Shown: piece after piece, positions 25,754 to 34,617 of the stretch | Layout: every line of letters begins with the position of its first letter | Numbering within the stretch: the stretch's first letter is position 1 | Source: Bacillota bacterium | GTDB lineage: Bacteria > Bacillota > Clostridia > Lachnospirales > Lachnospiraceae | DNA: 64,000 nucleotides | Direction of reading: 5' to 3' | Assembly (NCBI GenBank): GCA_023421505.1 | Contig: JAEZTJ010000025.1 | Span: 69,139-133,138, forward strand | Program-made: the position numbers and the translations under genes | The notes under the pieces: generated by a model | Told to the model about the DNA's origin: nothing | Databases searched by the model: none | What the model saw: the letters and a program-made list of their open reading frames with translations, nothing else

Positions 25754-26542
25754 TTAAATATACAGCTTATCTGACTGCCTCTTCTCTCTGGCCAGAATAT
25801 AGACTCTTTCACAATTTTTACCCGGTTTTTTAACAGTCAAAGCATCATAAGCTGCAATCCATTCCATACCGGCTTCCTCAATCAGTCTCTTAATTGTTTC
25901 AAGAGAATAAGCTCTCCGATAGTGGGTTTCCTCGTATTTATGGTATAACCCGCAATTCTTATTATTTTCAGAAATTTCCGGCACAAATAAGGTAAGCGAT
26001 ACTTCATTTAACATTTCAACCTCATAATAGGCATTTTCCCATATGAAGCTTCCTTCTTCACGGTTTTCTGCTATAGTATTATCTCCCAAAACCTCCTCAT
26101 AAGCAAAGATTGTATCCAGATCAAATATAAACAACCCCTGCGGGTCCAGATAATTATTCACGAGTTTAAATACTTTAAGCATATCCTCTTCCGTCAGAAT
26201 ATAATTCATGCTATCACAGACACTAATTACAGCTGACACTGTACCGTATAGCTCAAACTCCCTCATATCCTGGCACAGGTACAGGATGGTATGATCGCTC
26301 TCAGAGTCCCTCTCTCTTGCTATCTGAAGCATTTCCTCTGAATTATCAATTCCGATCATATCAAAGCCTTTATGAGCAAGCCGTCTCGTTATACTTCCGG
26401 TTCCGCAGCCCAGTTCCAGTAGTAAACCCTTTTCAATATTATATTTCTTTAATAAATTCTGAATATATACTGCCCATTCGTCATAAGGCACATTATCCAT
26501 GAATAGATCATAAACAGAAGCAAAACCAGTATATGGCTGCAT
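25754..26542 (-). CDS. Class I SAM-dependent methyltransferase
   Basis: The protein starts MQPYTGFASVYDLFMDNVPYDEW, a typical opening of a YqeM-like clostridial methyltransferase group, and has motif I LLELGCGTGSITRRL (about residue 40), GIDNSEEML and VISVCDSMNYI. The substrate is unknown; 262 residues. The frame is open 24 codons further upstream, but that extension runs into a fragment of the dispersed inverted repeat and lacks a ribosome site, whereas AAAGGAG precedes the ATG at 26542. hslO follows on the same strand. Confidence 0.87.
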   Translation of the reverse strand: MQPYTGFASVYDLFMDNVPYDEWAVYIQNLLKKYNIEKGLLLELGCGTGSITRRLAHKGFDMIGIDNSEEMLQIARERDSESDHTILYLCQDMREFELYGTVSAVISVCDSMNYILTEEDMLKVFKLVNNYLDPQGLFIFDLDTIFAYEEVLGDNTIAENREEGSFIWENAYYEVEMLNEVSLTLFVPEISENNKNCGLYHKYEETHYRRAYSLETIKRLIEEAGMEWIAAYDALTVKKPGKNCERVYILAREKRQSDKLYI

Positions 26543-26576
26543 ATTTGCAGCTCCTTTCAAATAAAATTTTAATTTT

Positions 26577-26600
26577 AGGTAATTGTGAAACAATAATCTG
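26577..26600. repeat. Half copy of the short inverted-repeat element
   Basis: TTTTAGGTAATTGTGAAACAA matches one end of copy 1 (14811 onward), but no matching opposite end is seen nearby. It lies just upstream of the methyltransferase gene. Confidence 0.45.
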
Positions 26601-26806
26601 TTTTCACTTAACAAATATAGTTGATTTCCGAATTTATTTTCCCTTTATTACCATCAAATTATTCTATCACAAGCTATCCCTGTTATCAATTGCCAAATCC
26701 ATCAGAAAAATAGTACTATTGTCTATATTCTATTATTAAGAACTGCTACCAGATCGCATCAAGATCTAAGTCTATCTATTTCATAATGGATTTGTTCTTA
26801 TACAAT

Positions 26807-26865
26807 AAGAGGCTGGTACAGTATGAATAACCACAAGGGTTCTTCGTATTACGTACCAGCCTCTT
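26807..26865. terminator. Long hairpin downstream of xylB
   Basis: AAGAGGCTGGTAC (26807-26819) pairs perfectly with GTACCAGCCTCTT (26853-26865), and pairing continues inward. It ends 48 bases after the xylB stop on the minus strand. The U tract is weak, so it may act as an mRNA 3' end stabiliser. Confidence 0.6.
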
Positions 26866-26912
26866 CAATAGATTATATACTTTAAATATCCGTACAGAAT
26901 CAATCTCTTAAA

Positions 26913-28382
26913 TTAAACCATCTTATTATACATTTCCTTCAGAGTCGGATATAACTGCTTAAATACTTCGTATTTCTTATTGTATCTTTCAACAATCTCC
27001 GGATCTTGTTCGGTTGTCTCAATCACCTTAATTAGCTTTGTAGTAGCCTCTTCAACAGATGCATATTTGCCGCAGCCAACTGTTGCAAGGATTGCCGCAC
27101 CGAAGGCAGGGCCTTCTTCTGAATTAATCTTATCTACCTTTACATTCAGTACATCTGCAATAATCTTACACCACAGAGGGCTCTTTGCTCCACCGCCGTT
27201 GATTCTGATTCTCTCAATTGTAACACCAAGAGATTTCGTAATCTCAAAGGAATCACGAAGTGCAAATGCTACACCCTCAAGTACTGCCTGCGTCATATCC
27301 GCACGGGTGGTATCCATTGTCATACCGATAAAGGTACCTCTTGCATTCGGGTTATTATGAGGGGTTCTCTCTCCCATCAGGTAAGGAAGGAAATATACGT
27401 TATTTTCGCCAAGCTTCGTAATTGCCTTCTGCTCTTTAGCATATTCCTTTGTTCCGATAATCTCATCCATCCACCATTTATTAGATGCTGCTGCGCTAAG
27501 CATTACACCCATAAAGTGATATTTTCCGTCAGCATGTGCAAAAGCATGAAGGGCATTATTTTCATCAACAGCGAATTCCTTCGTTGATATAAATACTACG
27601 CCTGAGGTTCCAAGAGAAACATTACATTTGCCCTCGCCAACTGTTCCGGTTCCAACAGAAGCCACAGCCTGATCACCGCCTCCGGCAATTACTTTAACGT
27701 TCTCAGATAAACCGAGAGCCTCAGCAGCTTCCTTTGTCATATTTCCAACTACCTGGTAGGATTCATGAATTTTTGCCATCTGCTCTTCCTTTAAACCGCA
27801 GATATCAAGCATTTCCTTTGACCAGCATTTATTCTTAACATCAAGTAAAATCATACCGGAAGCATCTGATACATCTGTACAGTGAATACCGGAAAGTTTA
27901 TATGCTATATAATCCTTAGGAAGCATAACCTTCTTAATCTTTGCGAAATTCTCAGGCTCATGCTTTCTTACCCATAAAATCTTAGGTGCTGTAAATCCTG
28001 TTAATGCCATATTTGCAGTATAGCTTGAGATCTTCTCTCTGCCTATCTCGATATTTAGATAATCGCATTCCTCCTGAGTACGCCCATCATTCCAAAGAAT
28101 TGCAGGACGGATTACCTTATCGTTCTCATCAAGAATGACCAAACCATGCATCTGTCCGCTAAAGCTGATACCTTCGATTTGTGATTTATCACAATCCCTA
28201 GTTAGTTCCTTAATTCCATCAACAAGAGCTGTGTACCAGTCCTCAGGGTTCTGCTCAGACCAACCCGGCTTCGGAAAATATAAAGGATATTCCCTCGTTA
28301 CTATACTCTTAATATCTCCTGCTTCGTCCATTAATAGAAGCTTTACGGAAGATGTTCCCAAATCCACACCAATGTATAACAT
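26913..28382 (-). CDS. xylB: Xylulokinase
   Basis: XylB phosphorylates D-xylulose for entry into the pentose phosphate pathway. The FGGY-family fold is clear: LYIGVDLGTSSVK at the N-terminus, GISFSGQMHGLV (about residue 74), GGGDQAVASVGTG near 236 and GEGP-type EEGPAFGAAILA near 435. It is 489 residues, the normal length. The ATG at 28382 is chosen over a GTG two codons upstream. A promoter (28579-28607) lies about 200 bases upstream. The divergent ROK regulator is the likely controller. No xylA or xylose transporter is in the window. Confidence 0.93.
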   Translation of the reverse strand: MLYIGVDLGTSSVKLLLMDEAGDIKSIVTREYPLYFPKPGWSEQNPEDWYTALVDGIKELTRDCDKSQIEGISFSGQMHGLVILDENDKVIRPAILWNDGRTQEECDYLNIEIGREKISSYTANMALTGFTAPKILWVRKHEPENFAKIKKVMLPKDYIAYKLSGIHCTDVSDASGMILLDVKNKCWSKEMLDICGLKEEQMAKIHESYQVVGNMTKEAAEALGLSENVKVIAGGGDQAVASVGTGTVGEGKCNVSLGTSGVVFISTKEFAVDENNALHAFAHADGKYHFMGVMLSAAASNKWWMDEIIGTKEYAKEQKAITKLGENNVYFLPYLMGERTPHNNPNARGTFIGMTMDTTRADMTQAVLEGVAFALRDSFEITKSLGVTIERIRINGGGAKSPLWCKIIADVLNVKVDKINSEEGPAFGAAILATVGCGKYASVEEATTKLIKVIETTEQDPEIVERYNKKYEVFKQLYPTLKEMYNKMV

Positions 28383-28408
28383 ATTCACTATTCTCCTTCT
28401 TTATTTTT

Positions 28409-28459
28409 GAAAGGAGGTTTACTCCTTTCAGTTTTTTGAATAAGTATGAAAAGCTTTCA
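28409..28459 (-). promoter_or_regulatory. xylB leader hairpin and cre-like site
   Basis: GAAAGGAG (28409-28416) faces CTCCTTTC (28422-28429) just upstream of the xylB ribosome site. TGAAAAGCTTTCA at 28447-28459 is a symmetric sequence that resembles a catabolite-response element but lacks the central CG. Both are in the transcribed leader. The CcpA assignment is tentative. Confidence 0.3.
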
Positions 28460-28578
28460 CCTTTCGACTGACTGAAATTTCTTATCGATTAGTATAGAAA
28501 ACTTCCTGCTAAATCATTCATTTTTTGTTATACTTTCATCAATTCATCTTTTATTCGATGAATAAACTATGTATCTTT

Positions 28579-28607
28579 AATATATCAATTCGTTATATTT
28601 ATGTCAA
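28579..28607 (-). promoter_or_regulatory. xylB promoter
   Basis: TTGACA (28607-28602) and TATATT (28584-28579) are separated by 17 bases on the minus strand. The spacer contains ATAACGAATTGA. Confidence 0.7.
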
Positions 28608-28886
28608 GTTAGAATAGTGTGAATCGTCTTGCAAAATACATACAAGCTTTTGGAAGAATTACAAACTAATTCAAAGGGCAGGCATGTCAAGCTGTATAAA
28701 ATGATTAAAATATACTCTTTCCAAAAAAAATTATTTATGTTAACATTAAAAATAATTTATTTAAAAGCGAAATTTACCCACTCACTATATTTTCTACAGC
28801 AAGAAACAAAAGAGAAAGAATAATTTAGATCAATTATTTTAATTAATAGAACTGAGTTGCTTTCTTTTTGTTTGCTTATTTTGTAA

Positions 28887-28910
28887 TATAATTTCGCAGT
28901 TATACGAAAT
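28887..28910 (+). promoter_or_regulatory. -10 region and operator-like palindrome of the ROK gene
   Basis: TATAAT at 28887-28892 overlaps an inverted repeat ATTTCG (28891-28896) / CGAAAT (28905-28910). A repressor bound here would block its own transcription. The -35 is not clear. Confidence 0.4.
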
Positions 28911-28935
28911 AATCTATTGAATAAAGGGTGACTGT

Positions 28936-30096
28936 ATGGTAACTGGCAGCAAAGAATTAATAAGAGATATTAATACAAAATTAGTTTTAGAAACAATTAT
29001 TAACAGCAATTCAATTTCGAGAGCTGCGATAGCAAAGCACTTGGGTTTAACGAAAGCAACCATCTCTGCAATTGTTCAAGAATTAATCAATAAAAAATTA
29101 GTAGTTGAAATCGGAAGTGATGATACTAGTCTTGGCAGGAAGCCCATACTGCTCAGCCTAAATAAAAAGGCAGGCTATGTAATTTGTATTGATATTGGTG
29201 TTGAAACAATATCTGCCTTAGTATCCGACTTAATTGGGGAAGATTGCAGTTTAAAGCAGATAAAAACTCCGAAAAACACTTCTAATATAATAAACGTTTT
29301 AATTGAATTAATAGAGTCCATGAAGCAACCTAAAAACAATCCTTACGATCTGGTTGGAATCACACTTGGAATTCATGGAGTAATTGCAGATAATCAAGTA
29401 TCCTTCGCTCCTTATTACAATTTGACAGGTATTCCTGTAGCAGTAGGTTTGGAACATCATTTTAATGCACCTGTTTATCTGGAGAATGAAGCAAATTTAT
29501 CTGTTATCGGTGAGAAGACATTTCAATATGACTACTCCAACATAGCGAATATTAGTGTTCACTCTGGTATTGGACTTGGTATTATTATCAATCATCAATT
29601 ATATACCGGATATAACGGAAGAGCTGGAGAATTCGGACATACCATCATCGAAATAGATGGCCGTCAATGTCCCTGCGGTAACAAAGGCTGCCTAGAGCAA
29701 TATGTATCAGAAAGAATACTCCTTAATGAATTTGCCGCCTTAAAGGGCATTCCAGAAGCAAGCTTTGAACATTTTAGAAAAGCTTATGAAGAAAATGACC
29801 CTGCAGCTGTAAAAATCATGAAAGATTTTATTAAATATATGTCAGTTTGTGTAAATAATATTTTGAATGCTTATAATCCCAATATAGTGATTATCAATAG
29901 CTCCTTTACGATTAACTTTCCGTATATCACCGAACAGATAGAAGAAGCTTTAACCAGTAAGATGAATAGCTATATCCGCATTGTACCCTCTATATTACAG
30001 GATACCTCAATTTTACTTGGCGGAATCTGTGTTGCAATCAAAGGCTTCTTAGGCATAGATTTATTAAAATTGAAACATATTAGCTTCAGAGCCTAA
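28936..30096 (+). CDS. ROK-family transcriptional regulator (XylR-like)
   Basis: The protein has 386 residues. An N-terminal winged HTH (SISRAAIAKHLGLTKATISA, about residues 24-43) is fused to a ROK sugar-kinase-like domain with VICIDIGVETISALV, the signature GRAGEFGHTIIEIDGR and the zinc site CPCGNKGCLEQ. This is the arrangement of XylR and NagC repressors. Its divergent position next to xylB suggests that it represses xylulokinase in the absence of xylose; this is inferred from context. AAAGGGTGA precedes the ATG. Confidence 0.9.
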   Translation: MVTGSKELIRDINTKLVLETIINSNSISRAAIAKHLGLTKATISAIVQELINKKLVVEIGSDDTSLGRKPILLSLNKKAGYVICIDIGVETISALVSDLIGEDCSLKQIKTPKNTSNIINVLIELIESMKQPKNNPYDLVGITLGIHGVIADNQVSFAPYYNLTGIPVAVGLEHHFNAPVYLENEANLSVIGEKTFQYDYSNIANISVHSGIGLGIIINHQLYTGYNGRAGEFGHTIIEIDGRQCPCGNKGCLEQYVSERILLNEFAALKGIPEASFEHFRKAYEENDPAAVKIMKDFIKYMSVCVNNILNAYNPNIVIINSSFTINFPYITEQIEEALTSKMNSYIRIVPSILQDTSILLGGICVAIKGFLGIDLLKLKHISFRA

Positions 30097-30170
30097 AATT
30101 CTATTCTACTACAAAATAAGTCCTAATCATATTACGGACTTACTTTGTTCTAACAAATAATTTTATCAAT

Positions 30171-30210
30171 AACGAGGAAGAATAGCTTTCTAGTGCTATT
30201 CTTCCTCGTT
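30171..30210. terminator. Perfect 16-base hairpin overlapping the SASP stop codon
   Basis: AACGAGGAAGAATAGC (30171-30186) is the exact reverse complement of 30195-30210, which encodes the last residues and stop of the spore protein. It can serve the convergent ROK gene and the SASP gene; there is no long U tract. Confidence 0.6.
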
Positions 30211-30408
30211 ATCCTCACGTTTTAGCATTTCTCTTTTTTTCTTTGTTATTATCCCACCAATGCGACCCGATTCTTTTGCAGTAAGTGATTTCCAGCCTGT
30301 AGTCATCACCTTATCAAGGTATCCCAATTCCTTCGCTATCTCATATTTAAGCGTTTCCTCTGGTTTTAAGTTATTCAAATCTATTTGCTGTTCCTTCTTT
30401 TTACTCAT
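30196..30408 (-). CDS. Alpha/beta-type small acid-soluble spore protein
   Basis: The 70-residue basic protein contains both conserved SASP segments: LKYEIAKELGY (protease-recognition region) and SLTAKESGRIGGIITKKK. Such proteins coat spore DNA and are degraded by GPR at germination. It is longer at the N-terminus (KKKEQQIDLNNLKP) and more acidic at the C-terminus (EDNEEE) than major SASPs, and has a GW insertion, so it is a divergent minor form. Expression is presumably forespore-specific; no promoter was assigned. Repeat copy 4 lies 34 bases upstream of the start. Confidence 0.88.
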   Translation of the reverse strand: MSKKKEQQIDLNNLKPEETLKYEIAKELGYLDKVMTTGWKSLTAKESGRIGGIITKKKREMLKREDNEEE

Positions 30409-30441
30409 TGTAATACACCTTTCATGCTAACATAACATTAG

Positions 30442-30509
30442 AAAATTGCGAAACTATAAAGTTGATTAATTGTATACAATACTTACAATTACTGAGTTTC
30501 GCAATTGCC
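30442..30509. repeat. Short inverted-repeat element, copy 4
   Basis: AATTGCGAAACT (30444-30455) and AGTTTCGCAATT (30495-30506) flank a centre containing TGTATACAATACTTACAATT. It is the inverted counterpart of copy 2 at 17615-17686, with only a few base changes. It lies upstream of the SASP gene. Confidence 0.75.
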
Positions 30510-30687
30510 TATAACATTCCTGATCATAGAATTAGCTAGTGCTAAATTCAATGTGTGAAATTTCCTTATACTCATATCGTACCTAAACATTATAAACATG
30601 TCTACAAACTCTATTTTGTCATACGATACAAGCATAAATAGGAAGAATAACTATTTTGTTATTCATCTAAAAGAGTGTACCCAACTT

Positions 30688-33600
30688 CTATCCGTCTATT
30701 CGAATTTCCTTAGATAATGTCAGAGAATATATAATCATTTCCTTAACTTTTTTATGCAGCATCTGTTCTAAGGCTTTGCGATAATAATCCAACTGCACCT
30801 TATAGCGTTTCACTAACTGATTCTCATTCGTAACATAATCTGATTTATAATCAAGTAAAACAAGCTCCCCGTCTTCTTCAAAGAAAACATCAATAATCCC
30901 TTGGATAAGGATAATCTCACTGCTTTCCACATCATGCATCAATTCAGATGCTTTCAAACCAATTACAAATTGCTTTTCTTTATAAAGTTTATTCGATATC
31001 GCAGCCTGTTTCATTCGTTTTGCTATATCACTACAGGCAAATTCAAATATATAATCCTCATTTAACTTTTCTAAATCATCTTCCTTTATTCTTTTATTCT
31101 GAACCAGACGTTTTAAATCTTGTTTCAAATCCTCGCGGCTATCTATTTTTGCTAAATCAATTAGTTCTAAAACCTTATGATACAGAGTACCACGATCAGT
31201 ACTTAATAAGGTGCTCTCCTTTCGACGTATAAAATCTGGGATAATCGCTGTTTCCTCTTGTTCCTCAAGCGTCAAAGCCTTTGTTCTGTCAGAATGCTGA
31301 TAAAGCATTACACTCTGTTCCTCATCCTGAAACTGTCCGGATTTCTTTAATTCTGAAACAGTCATCTTAATCTTTAGTTCAGCTTCCTTCTGGTACGGAT
31401 ACTCATAGTTAAATTTAGATTTAATCGCATCCTTTATGTTCTGATCATAGATTACTTCCGGACTAATTGAGAGCAAGTCCTGCTTATCCTTATCCATAAA
31501 GATTTGCTTTGTTAACTCCGCCTTCATAAGCTCGCTCTTCGTAACTATGGATACGTTAATACCCTCTCCTGAACAGAATATAGTACGCTCTTTCTCCTTT
31601 CGAATCTGACAAGTATGATTCATTGATGCAGGAAGCACCCAGTCAAGATAGCTTTTTGCAGACATGATCTCATAAAAGGAAAACTTTTTCGTACATATCT
31701 CCTTTTCAGAATCAATATATCCGGTTAATATCAGCTTTTCTTTCGCTCTCGTCATGGCAACATATAATACACGGAGCTCTTCTCCGAGATTTTCCATCTG
31801 TACCTTCTTCTGTATCACCCTTTTTATGAGGGTTGGCACTTTTGTTCTTCTCTTCGTATCAACATACTCAGGACCTATACCTAGCTCATTATGAAGTACA
31901 ATATTACTTCTTAAATCCTGCGTATTAAACTGCTTACTAAGTCCGGATACAAAAACAATCGGAAACTCCAAACCCTTACTTTTATGAATGCTCATAATCC
32001 GAACTGTATTATCCTGTTCTCCCTGCGTTGCAGCTTCTCCAAAATCCACCTCATACTTATTGAGCTTCTCCATATACTTAATGAAATGGAACAAACCGCT
32101 ATAACTACCTTTTTCAAATTGTACTGCCTGAGCAATTAACCTATCAATATTTGCTTTTCTTCTATCCCCTCCTGGCAAAGCACTTACATAATAATAATAA
32201 CCTGTTTGATCAAGCACAAATAGGATTAATTCATGAATTGGTTTATAGCTGACCATAGTTCTGAATTCATTAAGAATTTTAACAAAGGCTATCACTTTAC
32301 CTTTTAAAGCTTCCTCACTGCCTTCTTCTAAATAGTTAATTAAAGCAGAATATAAGCTTAAGTTACGTGCTGATGCCCTTATGAAAGCCAGTTCAGTTGT
32401 AGTTAAGCCAACTATGGGGGAATATAGTATTCCAGCTAATGGGATATCCTGTCTGGGGTTGTCGATAATACGAAGCATATTAAGTACAGTCATTATCTCT
32501 AGTGTCTGAAAATACCCTGTACCTGTATCTGCATAGGCTGAGATTCCTTCCTGCATCAATGTATTTACAAATACCTCGGACCAACCTGCCATACTTCGCA
32601 GTAAGATAATGATATCACTATAAATGGCAGGACGATATGCATTTGTTTTCTTATCATACACAAGCATACCCTTCGCAGGATCGGTTAATTCTTTTATTCT
32701 TCGAGCTATTGCTCTTGCCTCTATCTCCTTTTTTGTATAAAAGGCTTCCTCTGCATCTTCCTCATCTGCCTCCTCTAATTTATCGGAGGTAATTCCATAC
32801 CTCTTACTTATCTCATTATCTGTTCCGTCAGAATTAAGCGCAGCGCTACTTTCCTGCCCTGTTTGTTCTTCCTCTGTAACCAATAATATCTCCGTATCAT
32901 TCATAACACGACTCATATTATCCATTTCACATTTAACAGAACCAGCTTGATTTTGCTCGACCTGACAGGTTAATATCCCCTCATATAGCTCACCGTATTT
33001 TAAGGAAGCTGCCTGATCATATTCTATACCGCCAACCGTTCTTAGCATAATCTGCTCAAATACTCTATTCACATAATCAAGTACTGTTTTACGGCTTCTG
33101 AAATTCTTATCTAGATCTATCCTCTGATACAGGTTAATCTGTCCGTCCTCTTTCAAGCTATTACAGGAATAGCTCTCATACTTCTCCATGAAAATCTCAG
33201 GCATAGCCAGTCTGAATTTATAGATACTTTGCTTTACATCTCCAACCATAAATCGATTTGGTCTCCCAAAGGCTTCTTTTGAGATACTTTTTAATATCGT
33301 TTCCTGCACCATATTGCTGTCCTGATATTCATCTATTAATATTTCCTCAAATTGTTCACTGAGCTCTACTGCTGCCAGAGAGGGAACAGATCCAGCCTCT
33401 CTTTCTTCTACTAGGATTTTTAGTGCAAAATGCTCTAAGTCATGAAAGTCTATTAAGCTCTTTTCCTCCTTCTTTTTCGCAAACTCCTCCATAAAATCCA
33501 GTGTAAGCTCTAATAGTACCTTCATCATTTTTCCCACAGCCTGTAAATCCTTTAACATCTCTTCTTCAGGCTGAAAGAAAAACTGAGCACCTATATCCTT

Positions 33601-34521
33601 AAGTCCCTTCTTTATCTCTTCACGAATTATCTTAACTTGATCCTTTTTATGCTCCTCCACTCCTTCTTCCTTCTTACCGGACAACCTGTCAAAGGAAAGA
33701 TTAAGAAACGTATTTGCATACTCTTCATAGGATGCAGCTGATTTCAATTGAAGCAGCAGATTACGGTCAGAGGTTAACGCTGAAAGATAAGCAGTGGGTC
33801 CGCCGACTTCACTGCATATTGCAATAGCCTTCTCATTTTTCTTGCATAAATCCCCCATTACAGCATTTAAATAACTTAAAAGCTCCTTCATCCATCCACT
33901 TTCCGACATTTCTGAAACTGATTGGATTTCAAATATTAACTTCTTATCAGTGATCCATTTTTCCGGCCACGGATCACTCATCGCAAAGCTATGAAGCTTA
34001 AGTACCAGGTCTTCAATTGGAGCATCCGATTTGGAATAGGAATAGCTTTCAACAAATTCATGAAAATCCTCTCTACCTTCCTCATACCATCGCTCCAACA
34101 ATTCCGATATAACCTCTGATTTCATAAGCGTTATTTCTGATTCATCCGCGATTTTAAAAGATGGATCCAGATCAATCCTATGAAAATAATTACGGATTAC
34201 ATTCAGACAGAAGCTATGTATTGTAGTTATTTGAGCACTCTGTAGTAACGCGATCTGCCTTTGTAAATGTGAATTATCCGGTTCCTTTTCAAGCTTTGCA
34301 TCAATGGCTTTACCAATTCGTCCCCTCATCTCAGCAGCAGCTGCGTTTGTAAAGGTTACTACCAGTAAACGATCGATATCTATCGGATTGTCACCCTCAG
34401 AGATCATAGAAATAATACGTTCAACAAGTACGGCTGTCTTACCCGAGCCTGCCGCTGCCGAGACGAGCAGATTCTTATTTCTTGTATCAATAACCTTCTG
34501 TTGTGCCTCAGTCCACCCCAT
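30688..34521 (-). CDS. addA: AddA helicase-nuclease subunit
   Basis: AddA is the 3'-5' UvrD-type helicase and nuclease of AddAB, the Firmicute counterpart of RecBCD for double-strand break repair. The 1277 residues include Walker A AAAGSGKT (residue 24), VVTFTNAAAAEMR (Ia), ILIDEYQDSN (II), VGDVKQSIYKFR (III), MSIHKSKGLEFP (V), LYVAMTRAKE (VI) and the C-terminal RecB-type nuclease motif LVLLDYKSDY. A Glu/Asp-rich insertion near residues 570-610 is unusual but of low complexity. It lies downstream of addB on the same strand (96-base gap). AGAGGAG precedes the ATG. Confidence 0.96.
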   Translation of the reverse strand: MGWTEAQQKVIDTRNKNLLVSAAAGSGKTAVLVERIISMISEGDNPIDIDRLLVVTFTNAAAAEMRGRIGKAIDAKLEKEPDNSHLQRQIALLQSAQITTIHSFCLNVIRNYFHRIDLDPSFKIADESEITLMKSEVISELLERWYEEGREDFHEFVESYSYSKSDAPIEDLVLKLHSFAMSDPWPEKWITDKKLIFEIQSVSEMSESGWMKELLSYLNAVMGDLCKKNEKAIAICSEVGGPTAYLSALTSDRNLLLQLKSAASYEEYANTFLNLSFDRLSGKKEEGVEEHKKDQVKIIREEIKKGLKDIGAQFFFQPEEEMLKDLQAVGKMMKVLLELTLDFMEEFAKKKEEKSLIDFHDLEHFALKILVEEREAGSVPSLAAVELSEQFEEILIDEYQDSNMVQETILKSISKEAFGRPNRFMVGDVKQSIYKFRLAMPEIFMEKYESYSCNSLKEDGQINLYQRIDLDKNFRSRKTVLDYVNRVFEQIMLRTVGGIEYDQAASLKYGELYEGILTCQVEQNQAGSVKCEMDNMSRVMNDTEILLVTEEEQTGQESSAALNSDGTDNEISKRYGITSDKLEEADEEDAEEAFYTKKEIEARAIARRIKELTDPAKGMLVYDKKTNAYRPAIYSDIIILLRSMAGWSEVFVNTLMQEGISAYADTGTGYFQTLEIMTVLNMLRIIDNPRQDIPLAGILYSPIVGLTTTELAFIRASARNLSLYSALINYLEEGSEEALKGKVIAFVKILNEFRTMVSYKPIHELILFVLDQTGYYYYVSALPGGDRRKANIDRLIAQAVQFEKGSYSGLFHFIKYMEKLNKYEVDFGEAATQGEQDNTVRIMSIHKSKGLEFPIVFVSGLSKQFNTQDLRSNIVLHNELGIGPEYVDTKRRTKVPTLIKRVIQKKVQMENLGEELRVLYVAMTRAKEKLILTGYIDSEKEICTKKFSFYEIMSAKSYLDWVLPASMNHTCQIRKEKERTIFCSGEGINVSIVTKSELMKAELTKQIFMDKDKQDLLSISPEVIYDQNIKDAIKSKFNYEYPYQKEAELKIKMTVSELKKSGQFQDEEQSVMLYQHSDRTKALTLEEQEETAIIPDFIRRKESTLLSTDRGTLYHKVLELIDLAKIDSREDLKQDLKRLVQNKRIKEDDLEKLNEDYIFEFACSDIAKRMKQAAISNKLYKEKQFVIGLKASELMHDVESSEIILIQGIIDVFFEEDGELVLLDYKSDYVTNENQLVKRYKVQLDYYRKALEQMLHKKVKEMIIYSLTLSKEIRIDG

Positions 34522-34617
34522 AGTAAACTCCTCTTATCGTAATATTTAAATTAGTAGGAATAATCCTGCAATAGACATGCAGGCCCTAAGCCTCGTACAT
34601 TTAACATTCTTAATTCC

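Noticed and set aside
26543..26614. 24-codon N-terminal extension of the second methyltransferase
   Set aside because: It overlaps a repeat fragment and lacks a ribosome site, while AAAGGAG precedes the internal ATG.
28629..28823. A 64-codon plus-strand frame between xylB and the ROK gene
   Set aside because: No ribosome binding site, AT-driven composition and position within the regulatory region.
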